Below, piece after piece: positions 1-11,797 of a stretch of 64,000 bases of DNA (position 1 is its first letter; each line of letters begins with the position of its first letter). This DNA comes from Thelephora terrestris. Taxonomy: Eukaryota > Basidiomycota > Agaricomycetes > Thelephorales > Thelephoraceae. The stretch spans positions 620,001 through 684,000 of the forward strand of contig WIUZ02000013.1 in the NCBI GenBank assembly GCA_015956445.1, read 5' to 3'. The notes below the pieces were generated by a model. The model had not been told where the DNA came from and did not search any database. It saw only the letters and a list, made by a program, of their open reading frames with translations. A program made the translations under genes and the position numbers.

Positions 1-2292
1 CGTCACGTCTTAACACGTGAGGAGTCTACGAACAACCAATATCAGTCGGTAAGCGCAGCTCTCTACCTGCAGAAACCGGGCTTCTGATCTCGTCCTAGAC
101 TCAAGCCAGGTCAGTGGTTCCATACACCAGGAGTCCAAAGTCTTACGATTGCATAGTTTGACTGTTGGAGAATCGCCTCCCCCTCGACCGAGGGCCTGTT
201 TCGGTCGCGATGAACTGATCGAACAGATCGTCGGTCTCGCAGACAACTTGAACCCCATCGCTCTCATCGGCCCAGGTGGGATCGGAAAGACGTCGATTGC
301 TCTCGCTGTTCTCCACCACATTCAGATCAAGGAACGGTTTGGCGAAAACCGGCGGTTCATCCGCTGCGACAAGTTTCCAGCTTCCCGGTCAAATTTCCTC
401 CGCCGACTCTCAAAGGCAATCGGTACTGGTGTCGAGAATCCCGAGGACTTGGATTCCCTCCAATCATTCCTATCTTCCGAGGAAATTTTCATAGTCCTCG
501 ATAATGCGGAATCGATTCTGGACCCACAGGGAGCCGATGGGAAGGAGATCTATCGTGTCGTGGAGGAATTGACTCAATTCAGCAACATCTGCCTAACCAT
601 CACCTCACGTATCACCACTGTTCCCCCGGATTGCGAAACTCTCGACGTTCCAACGCTATCGATGGAGGCCGCACAGGACGCGTTTTATCGCATCTACAAG
701 CATGGCGGGCGATCGGAAGCGGTTAGCGATATCCTGAGGCAATTGGACTACCATCCACTTTCGGTCACATTGCTAGCCACAGTCGCACATCAAAACAAGT
801 GGGATGACGGTCGGCTGGCCAGAGAATGGGAGCAACGTCAAACGGGCGTGCTTCGTACTGAGCACAACAACAGCCTCGCAGCTGCGCTCGAGCTCTCGCT
901 TGCATCCCCAATGTTTCAAGAACTGGGCCCTGACGCCCGAGAAATTCTCGGAGTCATTGCGTTCTTCCCGCAAGGTGTCCACGAAAACAACCTCGACTGG
1001 TTGTTTCCGTCCATCTCCAATCGGAACACCATCTTCGACAAGTTTTGCATTCTTTCCCTCGCATATCGCAGCTGCGGTTTCGTCACGATGCTCGCCCCTC
1101 TCCGAGATTACCTTCGTCCCACGGATCCAATACAATCCCCGCTTCTCTGCAAGACCAAGGAACTCTACTTCACCCGGTTAGCAGTCAAAATTGATCTCAA
1201 CAAGCCCACATTCAGAGAATCACAATGGATCATGTTGGAGGATGTGAACGTTGAGCACCTGCTTGATATCTTTACCTCCATCAAAGCAAACTCGGAAGGA
1301 ATTTGGGATACCTGCAGCAACTTTATTCGGCACCTCTATTTTCACAAAGTACGGCAAACGATACTGAGGTCAAAGATGGAACAACTTCCGGACGACCACT
1401 GTTCCAAGCCTACATGCTTGTTATGGCTCTCACGATTGTTTGAATCGAACGGAAACCATGCGGAGCAAAAATCCCTCCTTCTTCGCCTCTTAGCGCTCCG
1501 TAGAAAAGAAGGGAACGACAACCAGATCGCTCGAACACTTTGGGAACTCTCTCACGCGAATCGATTGCTTGGCCTCTGTGAGGAAGGAATACGAGAAGTG
1601 AAGGAAGCATTGGAAGTCATGGAAAGGGTTGGTGGCGCTACGAACCGAGCGAAGTGTTTGGTGGCCCTCGCCTGGTTATTGCACGATGACAGACAACTCG
1701 ACGCGGCAGAAGATGCGATATCTGGCGCCATGAATCTCTGGGAGAAAGGCCAAGAATTTTATATCTGTGCATCTCATCAAACCCTTGGCAATATATATTT
1801 CTCCAAAGGCGAGCGAAGGAAGGCAACTCATCATTTCGAGGTAGCACTCGGAATCGCATCCCGTTCCAAATGGCATAATCGGGTCTTTTGGATTCATTAC
1901 TTCATGGCCGAGTTGTTCAGCAACGAAGATGAGCTCGACGAAGCGCAAGCCCATATTACGCAAGCCAAGCCGCATGCGGTCGACGACAAATATTGCCTTG
2001 GTCGCGCAATGGAGATTCAGGCTTGGATTTTTCTCAAACAACATAGGCCCAAAGACGCAAGGTCCGAGGCTTTGGGCGCGAAGGAGATCTTTGAGAAGTT
2101 TGGGGCGGCGAGGGATCTAGAGTGCGTTGGGGATCTCCTCCAGCGTATTGAGCGAGCGATGGAAAGTCAGAATACATCTTTTGAACTAGATCCCAGCGGT
2201 GAGTTTCCGTAAACTGCCTCCGACCACGCCTGCTAACTCTCCCTTCTTAACACATGACAGATCATTCAGAATCTCAGCATCCAGACGAGTGA
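1..2292 (+). CDS. NB-ARC/TPR NLR-like protein, copy 1 (5' end outside window)
   Basis: Fungal STAND (NLR-like) signal-transducing ATPase, expected to act in the cytosol in self/non-self or stress sensing. Visible exons, set by alignment to the two sister copies, are 1-48, an 11-nt exon at 99-109, and 157 onward. The main exon gives a P-loop (GPGGIGKTS) about 30 residues in, a Walker B-like FIVLDNAES, an NB-ARC winged-helix region (LDYHPLSVTLLATVAHQNKW) and a C-terminal half of tetratricopeptide-like helices rich in ALE and AKE motifs. The frame stays open to TAA at 2210-2212. A GTGAGT donor at 2199 with a GCTAAC branch site and acceptor at 2260 suggests the main transcript ends at TGA 2290-2292 instead. 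There is no ATG at the start of the main exon, so the gene begins before the window. The ligand is unknown. The family call is firm; the immune role is inferred. Confidence 0.88.
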
Positions 2293-2739
2293 CCCATTTC
2301 CCGGCATTCTCTTTTTCACGCTCTTTCGAGGTTCCCTACCAATGGACCTATTGTACCCACACATTTTTCTGTGACCCATCGTCGACTCCGTCGCCCCACA
2401 CCTCCTCTGTGAATCCCGCCTCATCAAACCGCATGTCCTCCATTTTGTATCCGGTTTCTTTTCATCTGTCTTAGACCGTCTGTACTTTTTGTTATGTTTG
2501 AATTTTCAATCATATTATCGGCGGCAAAAGAGCTGGAGGGCATCGTGAATTCCTGGCAATTCCAGTCCCCCCCTCTTGTAATCGTGTATCTTTCCACCTC
2601 CGACTGCTCAATTCAGAGGCGTACGTAGCTATACGCCAACATGGATGTTACAACACAAATATATGATTTCACAATGTCCACGGTGGAATCAAGCAACTCA
2701 GCTCTCTTTCATTCATCATACCTTCACCCTCACCACAGC
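2293..2739. other. 3' flank of NLR copy 1, convergent with trehalase remnant
   Basis: No further coding signal. Part of this stretch (about 2300-2480) is alignable with the sequence after NLR copy 2 (about 8480-8640), so the duplicated unit includes 3' untranslated sequence. It lies between two tail-to-tail genes. Confidence 0.5.
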
Positions 2740-4800
2740 ACCACCCCGCTGACCGTGCCATCGCGAGGGCCACAGAAAAAGTGACAGACACAGCACCGGA
2801 CTGAGTGGCGCCGTTTGTGCTGCCGAGTTATTCTCATCCGAGACAGCATCAGCGCTGATGTTAGGCTACTTCAGAGCGTCCAGGATACCTCCATATGCAT
2901 TCGCGACCCACAACACGACGCCGTTCGTCCACCAGCCTGAACGATGTATTCTCCACCGCTCCCGGCAGAGTCGATATCGAGGTTTGAAAACTTCTCGAAC
3001 ATCTCAAAACACATCGATGTGTACGATCAGCAAACCCAAATACAGTCCAGAAGAAGGAGGCGTAAGCGCAGTGACGTTGCCAGTGTTATTCAAACTCCCC
3101 GTCAAGTTGAGGTCCTGATTCGACCTCCTTGGGTGAACGTTCAGGATCGACCCGCTGGTCGCCGACCAACAAAATGTGGCCGCAGTGTACTACCTGTTCA
3201 CCGACTCTCTCTGCAGAGTCTGACCCCACCCTTCTCCGTTTACGGCGGTACCGCCATTCACCACCGTTCTGTTCAACTTGCTGACGTCCTCCCTCGTGCT
3301 CGTGCTATTAGTTCCCCTGATAGGTTGGAAGGGCAGTTGGTCCTGTGTTATCCCAAGTTGTCCGGACGGCACGGGCCCAAAGGACTTCCCGTTCGGGACG
3401 GCGTTCATGATCAGGTTACTCGGGAGGCTTCGCAGGGCCTCGAGAGCGATGTATGAATGCGGCGGCCAAGCGTTCGGCAAATTCCATCGGAGACCGGTTT
3501 CGACGAAGCTCGAGGGGAACGTCTCGTTGTACCGGTTCAGGACCAAATTGATGGGGGGGAAGCGCCAAAGGGCTTGCTCTGATCTTTGAGGACGTCGGGT
3601 GGGATGATTCCGACCCAGAAGGAATAAAAGGTGGCAGGAGAGTAATAGCCGTTACGAGCGTTTGAGGTCAAGTGGTAGTCGTAGAAGGCGAGATTTTTGG
3701 GATTCCAGAAGAGATCGACAATATCGGTGCAGAGGTTGGAAGTGGTGTCGCGGTGGCTTGCGGCTTGGGAGGTGGAGCCCGCCTGGTCGAGGTATCCAGC
3801 GAGGATCTGGTGAGACTTGTCTGAAAAGATTCAACAGCATGTTCTCAGCTGTAAATGGAAACGTCACGTACACAAGAGGGAATTCAAGTCGACGGGGATG
3901 GTGCTCCTAATCTTTAGCGTCCTGAGCTTGGGATCTTGATCGGTCGAGTTTCTTCCGGCCAAGGGTTGCTTGAACTATCGGCCGATGTAATCCCAACCTA
4001 GTGAAACGCAGTGAGAAAGAATTCGTCAAAATGGCCAAGTCAGGTCAGGGTGTTACCGCATTCAGCGCTGGCTCGGCATACAAGTCCGAATGCTGCTGTT
4101 CGGTCAAGTTTACGCCGCTCCCGGTCTGATAGGTCTCTCGGTGGGACTATGGCGGTGGTGCGATATTTTTGACAGTAGACGCGTCTGGTGTTGGGGATGA
4201 ATCCGAATTGCTACAGCTGACCCGGGACGACCAGGGTATTATTCAAGGGAATGAGAGAGCTTTCATGAGTAACACTGCCGCATAAAGCGGAATCGTTAGC
4301 GTGCCTGATGAGTTGGGTCTCGTAACCGTGGACGGTGCCAGACAAACCCCTGACGCGGACGAAGGAATTTTTGACGCCATCGAGGGAGAAGTCGGAAGCA
4401 GAAAAGTCAGTATCAACAAACCCTTAGGAAGTCAGGCTTGTTCCGTTGGTGTAGGCGGAATCCGTGAGGACGTAGCTGGGTGTTTTGTTGACCGGTCTAT
4501 CAACGAATGTCTGAGTCAGTATGTAGTTTACAGTCTGAAGGAGCTACCACACGCGGTCCCTCGTTTTATTTAGCCTTCCGGTACACATCACCCGTAGGAA
4601 ACAACACAGAAGACCACCCACCGGGGACGAAACGAAGAACATCTTATGTGTCCTTCTTTGGCCTTTGCGAAAAGGACAAGCAATCCTGCACCTTCCTGTG
4701 ATGCCCCCCAATTCTGGACGCCACTTTCTTCCGATATCAGCGAGCTGTCGCAACCGATATTCGGCCGCCGGAGGGTCGAGGATCGTTTGTGTGGACTACG
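2740..4800 (-). pseudogene. GH37 trehalase pseudogene 1
   Basis: Remnant of a secreted or wall-bound fungal trehalase (glycoside hydrolase 37), which splits trehalose into two glucoses. Going 3' on the minus strand one sees TILDPP near 4790, a VHGY-type segment near 4330, SYLEDY-region remnants, a tryptophan-rich YSFWVG piece near 3620, the trehalase signature RWNLPNAWPPHSYIALEAL (about 3400-3490), SGQLG, NGGTA, and MFEKFSNLDIDSAGSGGEY near 2970. It is broken: an indel in a C-run near 3555 shifts frame, a TAG follows the conserved NR near 3190, and a 7-bp deletion removes part of the GFGWTNG motif near 2920. The 3' end faces NLR copy 1 and the 5' end faces NLR copy 2. The family identity rests on recognised motifs, not a search. 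Confidence 0.82.
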
Positions 4801-5542
4801 GCGACGAAATGTGTGGACAACTGGAACTCATAGACTGGGCAGTGCGCTCGAAGTCGACTTATTCACAGAACCACGGGATGTTCGATATCTGCTGCCCTTT
4901 CGACAGAGACAAAAGATGAGTGGAGACTAATCGATAAAACGCTGCCGAGTGAGCATTGGGCTCCAAACGTAAAACCACCTCGTAATTCACAGAGGGTCGG
5001 CAGAGTGTGAGATCAGGGCGTCGACGCTCCAAGCAGCGTCTGCTCAGTCAGAGGGGGATGAAAGGTAAAGCGTGAGCGCGAGTTGTTTGTGTAAACACCA
5101 GATCACTCCTCCGACTCGCCTCTGAATTCAAGGCTAAATTCCAGCCAGCGGAACTGCGTTGTCTCCGTGGGAACCAATGGGAACTAACACTTGGATTTTG
5201 ATCGCGTTTGTGATGCGGCACCTGACATTGCACCATCGACCCATTCGCCCTCGACCTCTTGTAGGCCGCAGACTAAGTTCTACTATGCAGTGAAAGCGAC
5301 GCCCGGCTTCAGCACCGCGCGAGACCGGGAGGTCGAGCCCTGAGCTCATCCGAAGCTGTGTGGACAAAAATTGGGACTTTGTCGAAAACGACCGGAAGAA
5401 TCGGGACGCAAACCGACGAGAATACAATCCTCTTCATGCAGAGTCAACAATGGCTATGCTTGTACGGGACAAACAAAAGGACCGTCCACCTCAAATAGCA
5501 AGAACAGCCTTTGTGCCCTATCCTTTCCTCGCAGCTATCACG
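4801..5542. promoter_or_regulatory. Divergent upstream region between trehalase 1 (-) and NLR copy 2 (+)
   Basis: About 740 bp between the trehalase 5' end and the NLR start codon. Parts recur upstream of NLR copy 3: an AAAAATTGGGACT block and an AATACAATCCTCT block lie about 110-190 bp before each ATG, followed by a pyrimidine-rich leader ending GCAGCTAYCACG just before the ATG. Conservation between duplicates supports a shared promoter or 5' leader. No clear TATA box is visible. Confidence 0.45.
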
Positions 5543-8346
5543 ATGGCCACGCGCTCGCCACAACCGGAAGAGCGCGATGCCAGTCTCTCCTCACTGACCG
5601 CGTCCATCGAGACTCTACACCTTGCGGAGCAGAACTCGAGCACCGACCCAACCAAGAGTGTCTTTGGCTCGGTTAGAGGTCTTCTAGCGACAATTAGAGT
5701 ACGTCCGCAGCTTTATAGTGACGATCTTCTGGTTCAAGTTGGTCTAGGACTCGAACGAACAAGACTACATCAAGCTTGGGATATCCTGCGCTGATGTGTG
5801 CCAAGCCCTTGACCGGGGTTTGGATGGGAGACGAACGGATGAGCTCAGCAGACCCCTCCTCGGGGCGATCGAGAAACTGACAACGTGAGTTGACCCTAGT
5901 GTTGTGTGCGTTGAGCGACCCGTTCACCGATGCCTCAATCGCAGGGCTGTCGCCGCGATCCAGAAGCAAGTGGTCCAGCGGGGGAAACAAAACCGGGGCT
6001 CACCTTCTTTCCACCCGAGGAACGATAAAGATTCAATCGCTGCTTGGGGGCGTGACCTCGATAGGGTCCTCCTTATCTTCAACGTGAGTCCAGTCGGGTT
6101 GATGTGACAATCACTAAGCCCTTCTCTTTCAGACGGAGTTCTCATTCAATAACCACCTGGTACTTTTGGACATACGTCGTGATCAGATAGGCCAGGGAGG
6201 CACCGCCGGCCGAGCTCGATCCGTAAGTACGACCTTCTATTCCCTAATGACAAAAGACTGACGGCCCTTTAGACCCAAGCAAGGTCAGCGCTCATTCGCA
6301 TTAGAGGAATCCACGGTCTTACGTTTGAGCAGCGCCCCTCTTGGAGAATTGCCTCCCCCTCGACCAAGGGCCTGTTTCGGTCGCGATGGACTGATCGAGC
6401 AGATCGTCGGTCTTGCAGAAGACCTGAACCCCATCGCTCTCATCGGCCCTGGCGGAATCGGGAAAACATCCATCGCCCTCGCCGTTCTCCACCACGACCG
6501 CGTGAGAGAACGGTTTGGCGCAAATCGGCGCTTTATTCGATGCGACAAGTTCCCAGTCTCCCGGTCCAATTTCCTCCGCCGGCTCTCAAAGGTCGTTGGT
6601 GCTGGCATCGAGAATCACGAGGACTTGGACTCCCTCCGACCATTCCTATCTTCCGAGGAAATGTTCATTGTCCTCGACAACGCCGAATCGATTCTGGACC
6701 CACAGGGAGCTGATGGGAAGGAGATCTATCGCATCGTGGAGGAATTGAGTCAATTCAGCAACATCTCCCTAACCATTACCTCCCGCATCACCACTGTCCC
6801 CCCGGATTGTGAAACTCTCGACGTTCCAACGCTATCAATGGAGGCCGCGCAGGACGCATTTTATCGCATCTACAAGCGTGGCGGGCGATCGGAAGCGGTC
6901 AGCGACATCCTGAGGCAATTGGACTACCATCCACTGTCGGTCACGTTGCTGGCGACTGTTGCACATCAAAACAAGTGGGATAACGGTCGGCTGGCCAGAG
7001 AGTGGGAGCAACGTCAAACGGGTGTGCTTCGTACCGAGCACAGCAATAGCCTCGCAGCTGCGGTCGAGCTCTCGCTTGCCTCCCCGATGTTCCAAGACCT
7101 CGGCCCTGACGCCCGAGAAATTCTCGGAGTCGTCGCGTTCTTCCCGCAAGGTGTCGACGAGAACAACCTCGGCTGGCTGTTTCCATCCATCTCCCATATC
7201 AACACGATCTTTGATAAGTTCTGCATCCTTTCCCTCGCATATCGCAGCGGCGGTTTCATCACAATGCTCGCCCCCCTCCGAGATTACCTTCGTCCCACAA
7301 ATCCAATACAATCCCTGCTTCTCTGCAAAACCAAAGACCTCTACTCCACTCGGTTAGCAGTCGAAATCGATCATAACACGCCCACATTCAGAGGATCACG
7401 ATGGATCACGTTGGAGGATGTGAACGTTGAGCACCTGTTTGACATCTTCACGTCCATCGACACAGTCTCGGAAGACATTTGGGATACCTGCAGCAACTTT
7501 TTTTGGCATCTCTATTATCACAAACCGCGGCAAACAATACTGAGGTCAAAGGTGGAGCGGCTTCCGGACGACCATCCCTCCAAGCCTATATGCTTATTCT
7601 TGCTCTCGCGATTGTTTGGGTTGATGGGGAACCACACGGAACTAAAATCCTTCCTTCTTCGCCTCTTAGCACTCCATAGAAAAGAAGAGAACGATCTTCT
7701 GATCGCTCGAACATTGCGGGAGCTCTCTGATGCCAATCGGATGCTTTATCTCTTGGAGGAAGGGATACGAGAAGCGAAGGAAGCATTGGAGATTATGGAA
7801 AGGGTTGGTGGCGCTACGGACCGAGCGATGTGTTTGGACACCCTCGCTCGTTTGTTGCTCAGGAACAACCAACTCGACGCGGCAGAAGACGCAATATCTG
7901 GCGCCATAGATCTATGGGAGAAAGGCCAAGAATACGAGATGTGTCGATCTCATCAAACCCTTGGCAAAATGTATTACTCCAAAGGCGAGCGGGAGAAGTC
8001 AATCCATCATTTCGAGGTGGCACTCGGAATCGCATCTCGTTTCGAATGGCACAATCGCATCTTCTGGATTCATTACGCCCTGGCCAAGCTGTGTTACAAG
8101 GAATACGAACTCGACGAAGCGCAGGTCCACATTGCGCAAGCCAAGCTACACGCGGTCGATGACAAATTTTGCCTTGGTCGCGCGATGGAGATTCAGGCTC
8201 GCATTTGGCTAAAACAAGGCAGGATCGAGGACGCGAGGCCCGAGGCTTTGGGCGCGAAGGAGATCTTTGAGAAATTTTGGGCGGCAGGGGATCTAGAGCG
8301 TGTTGGGAATGTCATCCAGCGTATTGAACGAGCCATGGAAAGTTAG
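5543..8346 (+). CDS. NB-ARC/TPR NLR-like protein, copy 2 (complete)
   Basis: Complete six-exon gene: 5543-5698, 5748-5884, 5945-6083, 6133-6222, 6273-6283 (11 nt) and 6330-8346. The exons sum to 2550 nt, giving 849 residues. ATG 5543 is chosen because copy 3 has its ATG at the matching place after the same leader. Residues 1 to about 175 form a helical N-terminal domain (KSVFGSVRGLL, CADVCQALDRGLDGR, WGRDLDRVLLIFN) that resembles fungal STAND N-terminal helical domains such as Goodbye; that name is tentative. NB-ARC follows (GPGGIGKTS, FIVLDNAESILDPQG), then TPR-like repeats. Compared with copies 1 and 3, the codon after GIERAMES-type text is TAG, so this copy stops just before the last intron and lacks a short C-terminal tail. 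It is flanked on both sides by trehalase remnants. Confidence 0.9.
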
Positions 8347-8639
8347 GCTACCTCCCTCAAATCAGACTCTGTTGGTGAGCTTCCGAGAATGGTACTACCT
8401 CCCCACACCTGCTAACTCTCCATTCTTAACGCATGGCAGGTCGTTCAACATCTCAGCATCTACACGAGTAACCCATTCCCGAGCACTTCTTTTTCAAGGT
8501 TCCTACCAATCAACCTACTGTACCCCCACATTTTCCTGTGATCCATCGTCAACTCCATCGCCCCACCTCTCGTCTATGAATCCCGCGTCGTCAAACCCCA
8601 TGTCCCCCATCTCGTATCCGGTTTCTTTTCATCTATCCG
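8347..8639. other. 3' flank of NLR copy 2
   Basis: Aligns with the last intron and 3' exon of NLR copy 1 (donor GTGAGC, GCTAAC branch site, GCAG acceptor). In this copy it follows the earlier TAG and is probably untranslated. Confidence 0.55.
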
Positions 8640-9420
8640 TCAAGGCGCGTTGCAAGATGCTGGTGCCGTTTGTAGCGTGAATATAGTGGTCGAGCATGTA
8701 GATGAACAAGGGTGGTTGAGACCGATTCAGATGATAGATACGTCCACCATTGAGGATGGACCCGAATCGCTCCAGAAGATCCATCAAATTCCGAAGGGTG
8801 TTGACAACAGCGTAAATTTCGGAGTGAATGAGACCTTCGATTATCCAGAGGCTATCCCGATAGTCTGATGGCCAATATTGCGTTGAGGTACAGGATTGGA
8901 GATCTCACAGATTTGTCGAAACAACCTGGCAGGGACAACGCCGTCGCAAAGAGTAGTATCGTTGGTGTCCCCGATGAGTCGTGTCCAGTAACCGTGGACG
9001 GCGCCAGACCAGGCTTCAGTGAGGGGATCCTTGATGTCGTCGCGGATGGCAGGGTTACTAAACGATAGTCACCGGAAAAGTCAGTATGGGCGAGTTGTTC
9101 GATCGCGCGTCGGCGATACTCGTTCCGTTGATCATTGATGGCAGCAGAGTTCGTGAGGCTTTTTTTATATTTTTACGGTGCTAGTGTGCAGAGGCACGGG
9201 GTCTCTACTTCAGGCATCGGTAAGGTCAGCGGTGTGTGGATTAGGAGATTTTTTTTTTTGGGGGGGGGGGGATATCTGGAATCTTCTACACAACTTGAAA
9301 ACACCCTCGGCTAGATCTGACCGTTGCTCTCGTTCGAGATCAGCAAGCTCCCGCAACCGTCATTCCGCCCGGAGAGTCGACGATAGTTTCCACAACCTGT
9401 GGTAACAAACAGCGCGCAAA
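8640..9420 (-). pseudogene. GH37 trehalase fragment 2 (N-terminal part only)
   Basis: On the minus strand this encodes trehalase N-terminal catalytic-domain sequence: DSLWIIEGLIHSEIYAVVN, then GGRIYHLNRSQPPLFIYML near 8700-8860, preceded by a VHGY-like segment and a TIVDSP motif near 9380. The signature that should carry the catalytic-domain start is not continuous, and the C-terminal half seen in copies 1 and 3 is absent, because sequence passes straight into the NLR copy 2 3' flank. It is a truncated, non-functional copy. A T-run followed by a G-run at about 9250-9271 interrupts it. Confidence 0.75.
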
Positions 9421-10375
9421 ACCTGAATCCGCGGGTCCCGAAATTTCGCTCGACGTCGACGCTGGAAAGACTCATTTACGAAACTTCAGTGTGCTCAACT
9501 CCACCTATTCTTTTCCGACGTCGCAGACAAAACATGGTCGAGAAGTCGGTTGTTTGGGCGTTGCGCTCTGTGCGTGAAACCACGCTGCAATTCATGGTGG
9601 AAAAGCGAGTACAGTCACTGGGGCACCGTTGACCCTAATTCCCTCCGTTACAGAAGTAAAGTTGATGTGCGAGAACTGCGAAGAGATGTATCTCGCTCCG
9701 CACGAGCTGAAGCGCTAATACACTAAGAAGGATATAACAGCGAGTCTCAGAGAAAGTTGAGGGAAGGACATGCTGACGGAATAGCGCCCGCAATTCCTCG
9801 AGGATGTCGATGAGCTGGAAAACTCGTCGGGTGGATGGAACGAGCCATCGGAAAAAACGTTGAGAGGAGTGCAGAGTCGTCTCAACGTGAGGCACTCGCG
9901 AAGAGTGGGATCAGAGCGTCGGCGATCCAAGTCGAATCTCCTGAATCAGAGGGACGCGTACGAAAGAGAATGCCTGAGCTAGTTTTGTCTTGTATACGGA
10001 GGATATCGCGTTGCGGTGCCCCGAGGTATATTTTGGAAGTATAGCCACGCCCAAGCCAGAGGACGGAACCGTCAGCCTTCTTGTTCACCTTGTTGCATTG
10101 GGTTGGCGTTGGCCATCTCGTTGACTTTCCCGCCTATGGAATTCGAGCGATTGGCGGAAAATAGAGTTGGCTTCTGTGAAGTATGCAGAGTACTTGAATG
10201 ACGTACCCGGAATGGCCTCTCGAAAACTGAACTTTAACCTGGTTCGAATAACACGTGTAGCGGTTGGACAGTTCGAGGAGGATTTAAAGGAGGGTGGCAT
10301 TGCGGTGACCCGTAACCAGTACAACAAAAGAGAGTTTTTTGGTCCCCGCATCGCATTGCCTCCAAGCCGAGAGTC
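9421..10375. other. Intergenic, remnant of duplicated trehalase/NLR flank
   Basis: About 9410-9600 resembles 50920-51110, and about 9895-9960 resembles 4995-5060, so this is the upstream flank of the trehalase unit. The NLR that should follow is missing and a MBOAT gene lies there instead. No convincing gene was seen here. Confidence 0.4.
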
Positions 10376-11797
10376 ATGCGTCCTTCGGTCTGGCAAGAGT
10401 GAGTGTCTCTGATCCCGATCCACGAACAAACTGATCCCGCCACCTCCAGGATCTACACAGCGAGCCACCACGCCTTCAGGATCATAGTGCCGCTACCACA
10501 CCATCGAACACCATGGGCCTGGAACAACGCTTATTGGGCCATAGTTCCCTTCATACCTCTTGGAGTAATGGCGTATCTGGTTAGGAGGAGGGACACATTC
10601 GTCATGAGGTTGTTACTCTTGCCAGCAACTATCTGCCTCCTCGTTCATTCCGCCCATGGGTGCGTATCTTCACAATTCCTGGAGACTTGTGGCTGAGATG
10701 TGGCACTCGCAGATTCTATTGGTCTGACCCTCTGGTCGAAACACGTAACTGGTCCCAGAGTCTGTCGCCTCTCATCGTTGTAGGGCATGTGGCGTACAGT
10801 TGACTATTTTTCTCTAGGATTTGTATGCGCGCAGTTCATATCCAAGGCCCTCGAATGCGCTCTGACCCCAAGTGGTCTCTCCAAAGTTGGCGAGACAAGG
10901 CTCCCACCGATCGGAGGAGAGAAGGACGTGTATGTGCGGTCATCACCCACGGCCAAACATGGAGTACCAAATCTCATCTTCTTTCCTCCCGCTGTAAGCG
11001 ATGCTTTCGAGGTCCTGTTTGCCTGTCGAGGGTATGGTTGGGATTTTGAGCAAGGTGTGCACAAGCCACAGGAATATCGACCGTTGGAACGACATGCTTT
11101 CGTAAACGCGACGTGGATTATGGTTTTCAGGAACTTCATCGTAATCGACTTCTTGGACGCGGCCGTGAAACTTGTCCCCGAGGCTTCTTCGCCCTCTGGC
11201 GGCTCGATATTCTTACCTTTACCGCCCGTCCAACGTTGCGTTGTCTCTGCGATCATTGTGATCATGACTGCGATTGGCATTCGAGCCGGGTTCGAAGTCG
11301 TGTATGGTGTCGCGACTCTCATAGGTGTTGGACTTCTCAACCAATCTCCTCTTCTTTGGCCACCCCCCTTTGACCACCCATTCTCCTCTGACTCGCTGAC
11401 CGTCTTTTGGGGCAAGGGCTGGCATCAATCCCTTCGAAGAATGTTCTTTATCTATGGAGGCTACCCCGCGTTCTGGCTTGGCTCGTGGATCTCCAAAGAA
11501 ACCGGCAAAGCCTTGATGGTGTTCGGGGTATTCACCGCAAGCGGGCTGTTCCATGAGCTCTCGACCTACACGCCAGGCAGAGGGCTTGACATGAGAACCA
11601 CTCGGTTTTTTGTCGGGCAGGCTGTTGCGGTGCTGGGTGAGCGTGCGTGGTTCAAGCTGACCGGAACGAAGGTCCATGGATGGATTGGGTTTATTTGGGT
11701 GTGTTTTTGGACTGCGGTCCTCGGGCAGCAGTGCAGTGAGGGTTTCTCCACCGACTTTGTTCTGCACGTCCCATCTACTGACTGTACGGCACAATAG
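10376..11797 (+). CDS. Wax-synthase-like membrane-bound O-acyltransferase (MBOAT)
   Basis: Probable integral membrane acyltransferase of the endoplasmic reticulum, of the wax synthase-like MBOAT group common in basidiomycetes. It would move a fatty acyl group from acyl-CoA to an alcohol or terpenoid hydroxyl; the substrate cannot be read from sequence. Exons 10376-10398, 10450-10659, 10713-10744 and 10800-11797 join in frame to give 420 residues. ATG 10376 opens a 23-nt first exon with a GTGAGT donor. Hydrophobic segments begin around AYWAIVPFIPLGVMAYLV. The family motif SLTVFWGKGWHQSLRRMF lies mid-protein, and the likely catalytic histidine is in SGLFHELS. The reading frame is intact. It lies between two flanks of the trehalase/NLR unit, so it may mark an ancestral gene split from its neighbours by duplications. 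Confidence 0.85.

Noticed and set aside
9635-9895. Minus-strand frame with hydrophobic and leucine-rich text
   Set aside because: No homologue recognised and it lies in a duplicated noncoding flank of the trehalase/NLR unit.
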